DNA of 64,000 nt. Source: UBA9659 sp965208605 (lineage in GTDB: Bacteria > Pseudomonadota > Gammaproteobacteria > Pseudomonadales > Azotimanducaceae). Shown here piece by piece: positions 1 through 7,348 of the stretch (the stretch's first letter is position 1; every line of letters begins with the position of its first letter). Made by a program: the position numbers and the translations under genes. The notes beneath the pieces were generated by a model. It did not search any database. It saw only the letters and a program-made list of their open reading frames with translations, and was not told where the DNA came from. Where the stretch lies: assembly GCA_965208605.1 (NCBI GenBank), contig OZ242345.1, forward strand, positions 1,550,001-1,614,000. Reading direction: 5' to 3'.

Positions 1-1
1 C

Positions 2-172
2 ACCTACCCCCCTTACAAAGATGTGCAGGAATTTGACACCTTTATGGTTGAGGGGGAGACGGGTATCTGCTTGATGGAGTTCTTCCATTCCCGATGGCGG
101 AGAGCCAATGATGTCCGGCGCTGGGACCCTGATTTCAACAAGGTTTATGGTTGTCATCGAGTGTTTGATTGA
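2..172 (+). CDS. C-terminal fragment of an unrecognised protein (cut by window edge)
   Basis: An open frame enters from the left edge and runs 56 codons to a TGA at 170-172. The visible residues are rich in aromatics and charge (for example FHSRWRRANDVRRW, then VYGCHRVFD at the end) and look like a soluble protein end. I do not recognise the family. The frame has no start inside the window, so the rest lies to the left. It ends 9 bases before a dispersed repeat that fills most of the gap to the next gene. The call rests only on an uninterrupted frame with protein-like composition. Confidence 0.55.
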   Translation, partial: TYPPYKDVQEFDTFMVEGETGICLMEFFHSRWRRANDVRRWDPDFNKVYGCHRVFD

Positions 173-180
173 CCCGCCCG

Positions 181-377
181 CCGTCATTCTCGAGCTTGCT
201 CGGGAATCCAGAGGAACAAAGGCAACCACCTGTGGGGCATTGACACATCTACAACAACAAGATGGTTCGTCGCTCCCCGTCACTCTCGGGCTTGCCCTCT
301 GACGGGTTGGAGGACAGGGGTAAATCGGAAAACAATACTCTTTTTTACTGGATTCCAGCCTGCGGCGAGAATGACGG
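181..377. repeat. Dispersed inverted-repeat element, copy 1
   Basis: Left end CCGTCATTCTCGAGC and right end GCGAGAATGACGG are inverted copies. Inside are segments shared with other copies: a GGAATCCAGAGGAACAAAGG block, an ACAACAACAAGATGG block and GGGTAAATCGGAAAACAA. There is no open reading frame of note. The copy contains CTCGAG and two CTCGGG sites. It occupies most of the 173-555 interval. Confidence 0.8.
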
Positions 378-459
378 CGGGCGGTATTTGGTGGTAGATT
401 GCCATCCGAACAGATAGACATGTCTGGTGCTTTTAGACATGCCGAGGCTTGTCGGTGTA

Positions 460-514
460 GCATAGGGCAAGCTTGCATAGGGCAGTTTGCATAAAGAAGC
501 TTGCGCAGAAAAGC
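460..514 (+). repeat. Short tandem repeat (14-15 bp unit, about 4 copies) upstream of the DUF3604 gene
   Basis: Degenerate units begin GCATAGGGCAAGCTT, GCATAGGGCAGTTT, GCATAAAGAAGCTT and GCGCAGAAAAGC. The array ends about 40 bases before the ATG at 556. It belongs to the family of gene-border microrepeats seen throughout the window. Confidence 0.7.
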
Positions 515-555
515 TAGTACATAAAACCCCGTTACATTATTCGGAGGAAAGGATA

Positions 556-2397
556 ATGATCATCAAAATCTTCACATTGCTCCTCAGTCTAGTCTTAATC
601 ACATCTTGCACCCAGGAATCAGCTGACCAGACCCATGCCACAAAGGAAATACCCGCCCCCAATCCTGAGCGGAACGCCTACTTCGGCGACCTGCATGTGC
701 ACACCACCTATTCATTTGACGCTTACATCTTTGGCACCAGAGCCACACCGGATGATGCCTATCGCTTCGCAAAGGGTGGCATCTTGACGCATCCCGCTGG
801 CTTCAAGATGCAACTTGATGAGCCGCTGGATTTCTATTCAGTCACAGATCATGGTGTTTTTCTTGGTGTGATACGCGCGATGGCAGACAAGACGCATGCG
901 CTGTCAAAACATCCAGATGCGAAAACCTTCTTGGAGCATGAAACAACGGAGGAAACGCGCGCCGCCTTTGCCGCAATGAGACCCTATCTTGACCCCGCGA
1001 GCGATAGGTTTGGAGAAATTAGCGATCACAAAATAATCGGTGCGGCCTGGTCTGTTATCCAGGATGCAGCCAACCGACACAATGACCCGGGTAGATTCAC
1101 GGCCTTCATCGGTTACGAATATACCTCAGGTCCTAGGTTCCAAAACCTCCACCGGAATGTGATCTATAAAGGCAACAAGGCGCCGGGAATTCCCTTCTCC
1201 AGAGTTGACTCACCCAATCCGGAAGACCTTTGGCAATGGATGGACAAACATCGCGCCAACGGCATTGAAAGCCTGGCGATACCGCATAATTCCAATGGTT
1301 CCAATGGTCAGATGTTCAAACTGGTGGACTACTTGGGTCAGCCGCTGGATGCGGCCTACGCGGAACTCAGAATGCGTAATGAGCCCCTGGTGGAAAATAC
1401 CCAAGTCAAGGGGACATCAGACACTCACCCGTTGCTCTCGCCCAATGACGAGTGGGCGGATTTTGAGATCATGCCCTTCATGATTGCAACGACCATTAAC
1501 AGTGATGTGCCTGGCAGTTATGTGCGGGAAGCTTTGATGCACGGTATTGAGATGGAATCCCAGGATGGCTTTAATCCGTACAAGTTTGGGGTCATTGGCT
1601 CCAGCGATACGCACAACGCTTCTTGGACGGGGAACGACGATAACTACTGGGGCAAGGTCGCGCATCTGGACAGCACTCCGGCTAAACGCGGTACTGTGCC
1701 TCTGGAAGAGCCCAACGGTAGCCGCTATGCTGACAACTACTACACCTACTGGGGCGGTTCTGGCTTGGCGGGTGTCTGGGCAGAGAAAAATACCCGCGAC
1801 GCCATCTACGAGGCGTTCCGCCGTAAAGAAACCTTCTCCACGACAGGTCCTCGCATCAAGGTTCGATTTTTTGGCGGCTCAAACCTACCGGACCTGGATA
1901 GCCCCAATATGCTCAAACAAGCATACGCCAGCGGTGTTGCCATGGGCGGCGACATGACACTGGCGGCGGGTCAGTCGCCTGAGTTCATCATCTGGGCAAC
2001 GCGTGATACGCGCGACGCCTCCTTGCAAAGAGCTCAGATTATCAAAGGCTGGATTGAAAATGGCGTCGCTAAGGAACAGGTCTATGATGTGGCTTGTAGT
2101 AGCGGCTTTGAAATTGATCAATTAACCCATCGCTGTCCAGACAATGGCGCCAGTGTGGATATTACTAGTTGTAGCCCGTCTGGCATTGGTGCAGCAGAAC
2201 TACAAACGCGCTGGACTGACCCGGACTTTAACCCGAAACAGGGCGCCTTCTACTATGTTCGGGTGTTGCAAAATCCAACTTGCCGCTGGTCGACCTGGGA
2301 TGCCATCCGTTCTGGTGTTGCCCCCCGAGAAGGCTTGCAAGCGACCATTCAGGAAAGAGCCTGGTCATCCCCTATCTGGTACACCCCAGGCGGGTGA
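556..2397 (+). CDS. DUF3604 family lipoprotein
   Basis: A 613-residue protein of the DUF3604 family, which is common in marine bacteria and has no settled reaction. The start at 556 is chosen over an upstream in-frame GTG/TTG because GGAGG lies at 543-547 and because it gives a clean lipoprotein signal: MIIKIFTLLLSLVLITSC, cleaved before Cys18. A histidine-rich motif follows (GDLHVHTTYSFDAY near residues 45-58), resembling metal-binding PHP-type enzymes, and later HNSNGSNG and SSDTHNASW. The mature protein is probably anchored in the outer or inner membrane facing the periplasm. The stop codon lies in the first unit of a 27-bp tandem repeat, so repeat growth has shaped the C-terminus. A PpiC-type foldase follows. 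The family call is firm; the function is unknown. Confidence 0.85.
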   Translation: MIIKIFTLLLSLVLITSCTQESADQTHATKEIPAPNPERNAYFGDLHVHTTYSFDAYIFGTRATPDDAYRFAKGGILTHPAGFKMQLDEPLDFYSVTDHGVFLGVIRAMADKTHALSKHPDAKTFLEHETTEETRAAFAAMRPYLDPASDRFGEISDHKIIGAAWSVIQDAANRHNDPGRFTAFIGYEYTSGPRFQNLHRNVIYKGNKAPGIPFSRVDSPNPEDLWQWMDKHRANGIESLAIPHNSNGSNGQMFKLVDYLGQPLDAAYAELRMRNEPLVENTQVKGTSDTHPLLSPNDEWADFEIMPFMIATTINSDVPGSYVREALMHGIEMESQDGFNPYKFGVIGSSDTHNASWTGNDDNYWGKVAHLDSTPAKRGTVPLEEPNGSRYADNYYTYWGGSGLAGVWAEKNTRDAIYEAFRRKETFSTTGPRIKVRFFGGSNLPDLDSPNMLKQAYASGVAMGGDMTLAAGQSPEFIIWATRDTRDASLQRAQIIKGWIENGVAKEQVYDVACSSGFEIDQLTHRCPDNGASVDITSCSPSGIGAAELQTRWTDPDFNPKQGAFYYVRVLQNPTCRWSTWDAIRSGVAPREGLQATIQERAWSSPIWYTPGG

Positions 2398-2454
2398 GGA
2401 CTCTGATATACCCCAGACGGGTGAGGCCTCTGATACACCCCAGACGGGTGAGGG
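2380..2454 (+). repeat. 27-bp tandem repeat (2.8 copies) spanning the DUF3604 stop codon
   Basis: Three units begin at 2380, 2407 and 2434, each with the core CCCCAGACGGGTGAGG (first unit CCCCAGGCGGGTGAGG). The TGA of the DUF3604 gene is the GGTGAGG part of unit 1, so further units lie just after the stop. The unit is a multiple of three. Confidence 0.85.
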
Positions 2455-2516
2455 CGAGTCACTATCCAGGCACCGCACCGAGAGTGATTTCTTTTATTAG
2501 GATTGCGGGTTGCCTG

Positions 2517-2682
2517 GGGCTGTTTATTGCAAACCGCTCAGGGCTGTTTATTGCAAGTCGCTCAGGGCTGTTTATTGCAAACCGCTCAGGGCTGTTCATC
2601 AAAAACCGCTCAGGGCTGTTTATTGCAAGCCGCTCAGGGCTGTTTATTGCAAGCCGCTCAGGGCTGTTTATTACGAGTGCAA
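2517..2682 (+). repeat. 24-bp tandem array (7 units), left-hand copy flanking the defence island
   Basis: Units start at 2517, 2541, 2565, 2589, 2613, 2637 and 2661. Each begins GGGCTGTTTATTGCAA or GGGCTGTTCATCAAAA and ends CCGCTCA. The 24-bp length keeps all three forward frames open, which creates spurious long frames. The array stops 1-2 bases before the ATG of the PpiC gene at 2684. The same unit family recurs at 9353-9472 in the same orientation. Confidence 0.95.
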
Positions 2683-2683
2683 A

Positions 2684-3544
2684 ATGCAGTTGTTAGCGGT
2701 GATGAAAGGTCTGCTTCGGTCTTCTTTTTTTTGGTTTCTGGTCATAGGCGCATTGATCTTTGCCATCAATACGCAGCTGAACAATCCGGCATATCAACTC
2801 ATTGTTGACGACCGAGTCGTCGCTAGAATTTCCGCCCTCTGGAAATCCCAGATGGGTCGCCCGCCGACTGGATCCGAGCTACGACATCTAACCGACAACT
2901 GGGTGAATGAGGAACTGCTGTTCCGAGAAGCCAAACGTCTGGGGCTTGACGAAGAAGACACCATAGTGAAGCGGCGGCTTATACAGAAGATGCACTTCCT
3001 AGCGGAGGAAGCCGAAGTCAGAGAACCGAACGAATCAAGGCTCAGAGAATGGTTCGCCAGCAAGACCGCCCAGTATAAGTTGCCCGCCCGCTTCACCTTC
3101 ACCCAGATCTTCTATAAAGATGCCCCGGGTCCTGCTGAACTGGCGTTGGTTAATTTAGAAGGAAAGGATTTAGCAGGGGATGACTTAGCAGGGAAGGACT
3201 TAGAAGGGAATGACTGGCGCGAACGTGGGGATGCCAGCATGCATAACCCCAACTTCGTGCAACAAAGTGAGCGGGAAGTCGCCACCGAGCTCGGTCCCCT
3301 CTTCGCTACCCACCTCGCCAGCATGACGCCGGCAGACCGATGGCAAGGACCAGTACAAAGCGTATTTGGCTGGCACCTGGTCCGTCTTGACCGAGTGGAC
3401 GAAGCAGCAACCCCCCGCTTCGGAGCCGTGCGCCAGCAGGTGTTAAACGATTATCTGTATGCACAACGGTCGGCGGCAAAACAGACCCAACTTGAATCGC
3501 TAAAAGCAACCTACAAGATTCGCTGGGAAGTGACGCGAGAGTAG
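2684..3544 (+). CDS. Membrane-anchored PpiC/parvulin-type peptidyl-prolyl isomerase
   Basis: A 286-residue foldase. An N-terminal membrane segment (FFWFLVIGALIFAI, near residues 14-27) is followed by a helical chaperone region typical of SurA/PpiD relatives (NEELLFREAKRLGLD). The parvulin core opens with RFTFTQIFY and closes with VFGWHLVRLDRV, the conserved GxHLV signature. It probably helps fold exported proteins at the periplasmic face. A 15-bp tandem repeat at 3161-3214 encodes GKDLA GDDLA GKDLE inside the parvulin domain, an expansion not normally seen there. The frame stays open upstream through the 24-bp array but has only TTG there; ATG 2684 (or ATG 2702) is the likely start, though neither has a strong ribosome site. 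It sits just after the DUF3604 gene, and the AT-rich island begins after its stop. Confidence 0.8.
   Translation: MQLLAVMKGLLRSSFFWFLVIGALIFAINTQLNNPAYQLIVDDRVVARISALWKSQMGRPPTGSELRHLTDNWVNEELLFREAKRLGLDEEDTIVKRRLIQKMHFLAEEAEVREPNESRLREWFASKTAQYKLPARFTFTQIFYKDAPGPAELALVNLEGKDLAGDDLAGKDLEGNDWRERGDASMHNPNFVQQSEREVATELGPLFATHLASMTPADRWQGPVQSVFGWHLVRLDRVDEAATPRFGAVRQQVLNDYLYAQRSAAKQTQLESLKATYKIRWEVTRE
3161..3214 (+). repeat. 15-bp coding tandem repeat in the PpiC domain
   Basis: Units GGAAAGGATTTAGCA, GGGGATGACTTAGCA and GGGAAGGACTTAGAA, then a partial GGGAATGAC, encode a run of GKDLA-like pentapeptides. Confidence 0.85.
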
Positions 3545-3573
3545 CTTAGTTTGTTTTTTGGGGAGTGGTAATC

Positions 3574-3762
3574 ATGCCAACCATATTCGATAACATTGAC
3601 GAGCAGACAATCGTAAAGAAATATAAGCTGCGCATAAAATCGGAGTTAGTGCCAGTAATAAATTTCGCTCACGGTAGCGAGTCTGTCAGAGATGGTGGGA
3701 CCGTGATGGTAGTATTCTGTTATCCTACTCGTAATGCTTTGAAGTCATCCTATGGAGCATGA
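3574..3762 (+). CDS. Short hypothetical protein at the island's left border, possibly a remnant
   Basis: A 62-residue frame from ATG 3574 with GGGGAG at 3560-3565 as ribosome site. The first residues, MPTIFDNIDE, resemble the N-terminus of some restriction-island proteins of the phospholipase D/helicase type, but the rest does not continue that similarity. It may be a truncated or degenerate gene left at the edge of the defence island. Base use is already AT-rich like the methyltransferase that follows. Existence as a translated gene is uncertain. Confidence 0.3.
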   Translation: MPTIFDNIDEQTIVKKYKLRIKSELVPVINFAHGSESVRDGGTVMVVFCYPTRNALKSSYGA

Positions 3763-3846
3763 TAACATAAGCAACGTTCATAAGATATTCCGCATAATAC
3801 GTACACTCAAAAAATAAATACAAGTCTTAAAAGAGGAACATTAGAA

Positions 3847-5298
3847 ATGCTAACTAATACAGTCCAAAATATAGAAAGAACAAAAGAAATTTGCGACGAC
3901 TATTTTTTGTTAAGAATAGCGAAGCTTAATGTTTTATTAGCAAATAATTTCTCCAATGAGATTATAATTGACGATGCTTTGACCAGAAAACTCGTTAGTT
4001 TCCAAGCAAACAAAACCCGCGCTCACTACAGATGGTACAAATACAAAGAAGCATTTTCTGCTGATTTGGTTGAGTATCTTTTTCAAAAATACAATGTTAA
4101 TAAAGGAAAAATATTAGATCCTTTTGCAGGCGCGGGAACAGCATTATTTGTATGTTCCTCGCTAGGCTACAATTCTGAAGGAATAGAAGTATTGCCTGTG
4201 GGTCAAAAAATAATAGAGGCAAATATTCTTTCTAGGGTTGAAAATAAAAATGAAATTGTCTCCGGATTGGAGCGCTGGCTACAACAAAAATCATGGGATT
4301 GTGATGGTGAAAGCAATATTTTTGAAATACTTCGCATAACAGACGGTGCCTATCCAAAAGAAACACATCACAGAATAGCCAGATATTTAAATGAATTGGA
4401 ATACGAAAAACATGGGTTAAAAGAAATTCTATTTTTTGCACTACTTTGCATTCTTGAATCAATAAGCTATACAAGAAAAGATGGGCAGTGCCTTCGTTGG
4501 GATTACAGATCTGGCAGAAGAAGTAGCAAAAACAAGTTCGACAAAGGAAGAATTCTATCGTTTGATGAAGCTATATCAACGAAACTAGACGAAATAAAAA
4601 ATGATATATCTTTTGGTGCCAATAAAAAGGATTTGTTTTCATTTGCACTGCAAGGCAACCAGTCCGGGAGTGTTAATGTAATAAAAGGCTCTTGCTTGGA
4701 TATTCTTCCCACTATTAAAAGCGAGACATATTCGGGAATAATTACTTCGCCTCCTTATTGCAACCGCTACGACTACACAAGGACATATGCATTAGAGCAT
4801 GCAGTATTGGGTGTCACTGAAAGTGAGTTGTCACAATTGCGACAAACAATGTTAAGTTGCACGGTTGAAAACAAAGAAAAAGAGCTTTTTTCCTTGAATG
4901 GAAAATGGGAAATAGCTATAAATATCTGCAACGACCAGCCTTTATTGCAAGAAATATTAAGATATTTAGATTATAAAAAAGAAAAAAAAGAACTTAATAA
5001 TACTGGTATTGTAAGAATGGTTAGAGGATATTTTTATGAAATGGCTTGTGTCATACAAGAATGCTATCGCGTATTAGAAAAAGATGGGTTTATGTTTATG
5101 GTTAATGACAATGTTAGATATGCTGGAGTCTCTATTCCCGTAGATATGATTTTGTCAAAAATAGCTGGTGAATTAGGGTTTTGTATAGAAAGTATACTAT
5201 CTCTGCCGCAAAAAAAAGGAAATAGTTCCCAACAAATGGGCAAACACGGAAGACAAGCATTAAGAAAATGCGTTTATGTATGGAAAAAGGTAGCATAA
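3847..5298 (+). CDS. Type II DNA methyltransferase of the AvaI-type system (probably N4-cytosine)
   Basis: A 483-residue methyltransferase. The AdoMet-binding motif I is DPFAGAGTAL at residues 91-100, and the catalytic motif IV is TSPPY at 300-304. The SPPY form is typical of N4-cytosine or N6-adenine amino-methyltransferases, and motif I before IV gives the alpha-like order. It should protect the host at the site cut by the downstream nuclease. The ribosome site GAGGAA (3834-3839) precedes ATG 3847. The stop TAA overlaps the ATG of the nuclease gene by one base (TAATG), so the two are co-translated. The gene is clearly richer in A and T than the backbone genes on either side, a sign of horizontal transfer. 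The methylated base is inferred from SPPY and from the partner enzyme. Confidence 0.88.
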   Translation: MLTNTVQNIERTKEICDDYFLLRIAKLNVLLANNFSNEIIIDDALTRKLVSFQANKTRAHYRWYKYKEAFSADLVEYLFQKYNVNKGKILDPFAGAGTALFVCSSLGYNSEGIEVLPVGQKIIEANILSRVENKNEIVSGLERWLQQKSWDCDGESNIFEILRITDGAYPKETHHRIARYLNELEYEKHGLKEILFFALLCILESISYTRKDGQCLRWDYRSGRRSSKNKFDKGRILSFDEAISTKLDEIKNDISFGANKKDLFSFALQGNQSGSVNVIKGSCLDILPTIKSETYSGIITSPPYCNRYDYTRTYALEHAVLGVTESELSQLRQTMLSCTVENKEKELFSLNGKWEIAINICNDQPLLQEILRYLDYKKEKKELNNTGIVRMVRGYFYEMACVIQECYRVLEKDGFMFMVNDNVRYAGVSIPVDMILSKIAGELGFCIESILSLPQKKGNSSQQMGKHGRQALRKCVYVWKKVA

Positions 5299-6257
5299 TG
5301 TCATTCAGCAGTCATTTAAAGTCACACGCAGACCTGATTACCCCACATGCGAAAACTAGATCTGGTTTTATAGCACTAGCACTGGAAAAAAATAGAAAAG
5401 CAACACCTTTTATCGAAGAGGCCAAAGCACTCAAAGCATCAGCCGCAAGGGCAACAAAACCGAAAGACCTCCTAACTATAAATGAAATAAGGAACTCTCT
5501 GCTTACAGCAGCAGGTATTTCTGATAAAGCGAATAATCATCTTCAAGATGCAGATAAAGATGATGCCATTTCATGGCTCATAAAGAACCATATAGAGCCT
5601 TCTGGAAGATATTTTGTGGACGAATTGGTTTACCGCTTTTTGCTTACAAGAGGGGATGCTTTGGGCGGAAGTATACGAAACCTTGGTGGTAAATTAGGAG
5701 AACGGCGGTTTACGAAGGTGCTTTCGTCCACTTTATCTGCAAGAGATATAAATTTTAATATCTTGGAAGTAAAAAATAAAAATTTAATAGAATCAAATTT
5801 CGAACCGGATATAGAGAAACAAATTAAGGGTTTTCACTGGAAGCATATCGGAAAAAATCGCACATTAATTTATAATTTAACTGTGCCTATAGTAAGAAAA
5901 AATGTAGATTTATGTTTGATTGATAGCTTACCTGATGAAATAACTTTCCAGAAGCGTACGGATTCCGCACACAAAAAGCCGGAAAAATATCTTGCGTTAG
6001 GAGAATTAAAAGGAGGGATAGACCCTGCAGGGGCAGATGAGCATTGGAAAACAGCAAATTCGGCTCTGGATAGAATTAGAACACCCTTTGCAGCTAATCA
6101 CTATAGTCCCTTCACATTTTTCATAGGTGCAGCAATAGAAAATTCTATGGCAAAAGAGATCTATCAGCAATTAGAAGATCAAGTGTTATCAAACGCAGCC
6201 AATCTGACCGATGAGAGCCAAGTAGCTTCTTTATGTAACTGGTTGATAAATATTTAG
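5298..6257 (+). CDS. AvaI/BsoBI-type restriction endonuclease
   Basis: A 319-residue protein, close to the 315-323 residues usual for AvaI and BsoBI. The signature GELKGGIDPAGADEHWK falls at residues 235-251: E236 and K238 form the catalytic ExK, with Asp204 (VDLCLID) upstream as the third acidic residue and His249 in the DEHWK segment corresponding to the unusual active-site histidine of BsoBI. Family members cut CYCGRG. Start 5298 is chosen because AAAAAGG lies 7 bases upstream and the ATG overlaps the methyltransferase stop; an earlier in-frame ATG would overlap by 31 bases. The gene is AT-rich like its partner. Specificity for CYCGRG is inferred from the family. Confidence 0.9.
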   Translation: MSFSSHLKSHADLITPHAKTRSGFIALALEKNRKATPFIEEAKALKASAARATKPKDLLTINEIRNSLLTAAGISDKANNHLQDADKDDAISWLIKNHIEPSGRYFVDELVYRFLLTRGDALGGSIRNLGGKLGERRFTKVLSSTLSARDINFNILEVKNKNLIESNFEPDIEKQIKGFHWKHIGKNRTLIYNLTVPIVRKNVDLCLIDSLPDEITFQKRTDSAHKKPEKYLALGELKGGIDPAGADEHWKTANSALDRIRTPFAANHYSPFTFFIGAAIENSMAKEIYQQLEDQVLSNAANLTDESQVASLCNWLINI

Positions 6258-6310
6258 AAAATTGAATTCGTCGCGGAAATACCATCATTCATACACAGCC
6301 GGAGATTCAT

Positions 6311-6556
6311 ATGAACGAAACCACAAAAAATCGTTTTGTAAAAGAAGTCGAATCTGCCGCACAAGGCAATCCGAATATTGATATGAAGTTGGTTCGAGAG
6401 TGGCAGGAAATAACAAAAATGCTGGAGAAGGTGCCGCCGGCACCAGCACCAGAGCCTGAGGCAGTGGAACCGCCACGTTTGCAACCAATTCCGTTGCGAA
6501 TGTTTCGCCGGTGGCACCTTGAAGAAACGACCATACCAACCGATAGAGACACCTAA
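6311..6556 (+). CDS. Small hypothetical protein, paralogue 1 of a tandem pair
   Basis: An 81-residue protein from ATG 6311 with GGAG at 6301-6304. A helical N-half (DMKLVREWQEITKML) is followed by a Pro/Glu-rich linker (PPAPAPEPEAVEPP) and a basic motif RLQPIPLRMFRRW. The next gene repeats this architecture: DLRSYHEWLRIKAEL, then RLRPIPLSAL. The two are therefore diverged duplicates with a shared [VY]-x-EW-x-[EI]-x-K-x-[LM]-[LE] helix and an R-L-x-P-I-P-L C-terminal motif. I do not recognise the family. Placement directly after the restriction enzyme suggests a role in the island, such as a control protein, antitoxin or phage-sensing adaptor; this is inference. Confidence 0.6.
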   Translation: MNETTKNRFVKEVESAAQGNPNIDMKLVREWQEITKMLEKVPPAPAPEPEAVEPPRLQPIPLRMFRRWHLEETTIPTDRDT

Positions 6557-6613
6557 TGCAATTACACTAATGTTGCATATAGAGTAAGTTTTAACCATCA
6601 GGAGGGAAGCACT

Positions 6614-6817
6614 ATGAAACACACCACATCTGACAAGGCGCAGGTTGTTAAGGACATTGGAAAAAACTCAGGATTGGATTTGCGCAGCTATCACGAATGG
6701 CTAAGAATAAAAGCGGAACTTGAAGCCGCTGGATTCAAATTTACTCCCGCGATCAAGCCCGTGACACGAAAGTGGAGACGACTACGACCCATACCTCTTA
6801 GTGCTCTTGGCATATAG
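6614..6817 (+). CDS. Small hypothetical protein, paralogue 2 of a tandem pair
   Basis: A 67-residue protein from ATG 6614 with a strong AGGAGGG at 6601-6607. It is strongly basic at the C-terminus (KWRRLRPIPLSALGI) and shares with the preceding gene a helix of the form DLRSYHEWLRIKAELEAAG and the terminal RLxPIPL motif, but lacks the Pro/Glu linker. About 57 bases separate the two. The strong ribosome site and conserved motif argue that it is real. Function unknown. Confidence 0.65.
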   Translation: MKHTTSDKAQVVKDIGKNSGLDLRSYHEWLRIKAELEAAGFKFTPAIKPVTRKWRRLRPIPLSALGI

Positions 6818-6905
6818 AAACTTGGTCTATAGACGAGAGGCTTTTTGCTTTTTCTTATCTGAACCCTCTTTTGAGTATTGCCACAAGGCTTTATTCGGCC
6901 TCACC

Positions 6906-7056
6906 CCGTCATTCTCGTGTGCCCTCCTTGATATGCCCAGGCCACCCCCGTTGATGTAGCGGGAATATCAAGATGCTTGGCTTCGTTCCTCTGGATTCCC
7001 GTCACCCTAGTCATCACAGCCGATGGCTGTAATGACTAGGGTGACGAGAATGACGG
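6906..7056. repeat. Dispersed inverted-repeat element, copy 2
   Basis: Ends CCGTCATTCTCG and CGAGAATGACGG. The right part carries a nested perfect hairpin: GTCACCCTAGTCAT, then CACAGCCGATGGCTGT, then ATGACTAGGGTGAC. This hairpin module is shared with copies at 14390, 19204 and 35314. The left part differs (GTGCCCTCC...GATATGCCC). It lies in the 6818-7348 gap, which holds no gene. Confidence 0.8.
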
Positions 7057-7102
7057 GGTGTGGAGCGTCCCTGCTCCTTCTAGCAGCCTAGGGCGCCCCG
7101 CG

Positions 7103-7160
7103 CCGTCATTCTCGAGCTTGCTCGGGAATCCAGTAAAAAAGAGTGCCGTTTTCCGATTTT
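7103..7160 (+). repeat. Half copy of the dispersed element
   Basis: Only the left end is present: CCGTCATTCTCGAGC, TTGCTCGGGAATCCAG, then AAAAAAGAGTGCCGTTTTCC. No matching right end follows within the gap. It contains CTCGAG and CTCGGG. Confidence 0.75.
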
Positions 7161-7274
7161 TTCCCGCCACCCTCCCCGCTTGACGCTTCCGCGCCGTTCA
7201 CCCTCCCCACGCCAACCCCTGTTGCACTTTGGGGCTGAATTCAAGCATTCTAACCCCTGATTTGTTCGCCAAAC

Positions 7275-7305
7275 TTGACAAACGATAGATTATATGGCTT
7301 ATTAT
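7275..7305 (+). promoter_or_regulatory. Candidate sigma-70 promoter for the AbiL-like operon
   Basis: TTGACA at 7275-7280 matches the -35 consensus exactly. TTATTA/TATTAT at 7299-7305 gives an 18-19 bp spacer. The TTGACAAACG segment is also mirrored about 30 bases on by CGAATATTGTCAA, so a dyad could act as an operator. It lies 44 bases before the GTG start of the ATPase gene. Confidence 0.45.
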
Positions 7306-7348
7306 GACGAATATTGTCAAAAATAGACGTTAAATAAGGGCATGGATA

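Noticed and set aside
181..377. Insertion sequence or coding mobile element.
   Set aside because: The dispersed copies have no transposase and are under 250 bp; they fit a REP/MITE-like class, and no mobilising enzyme is in the window.
2280..2808. Two long overlapping frames through the 24-bp array (repeats of SGLFIANR and AQGCLLQT).
   Set aside because: They exist because a 24-bp repeat leaves all three frames open. They have no conserved sequence, and the third frame leads into the real foldase gene.
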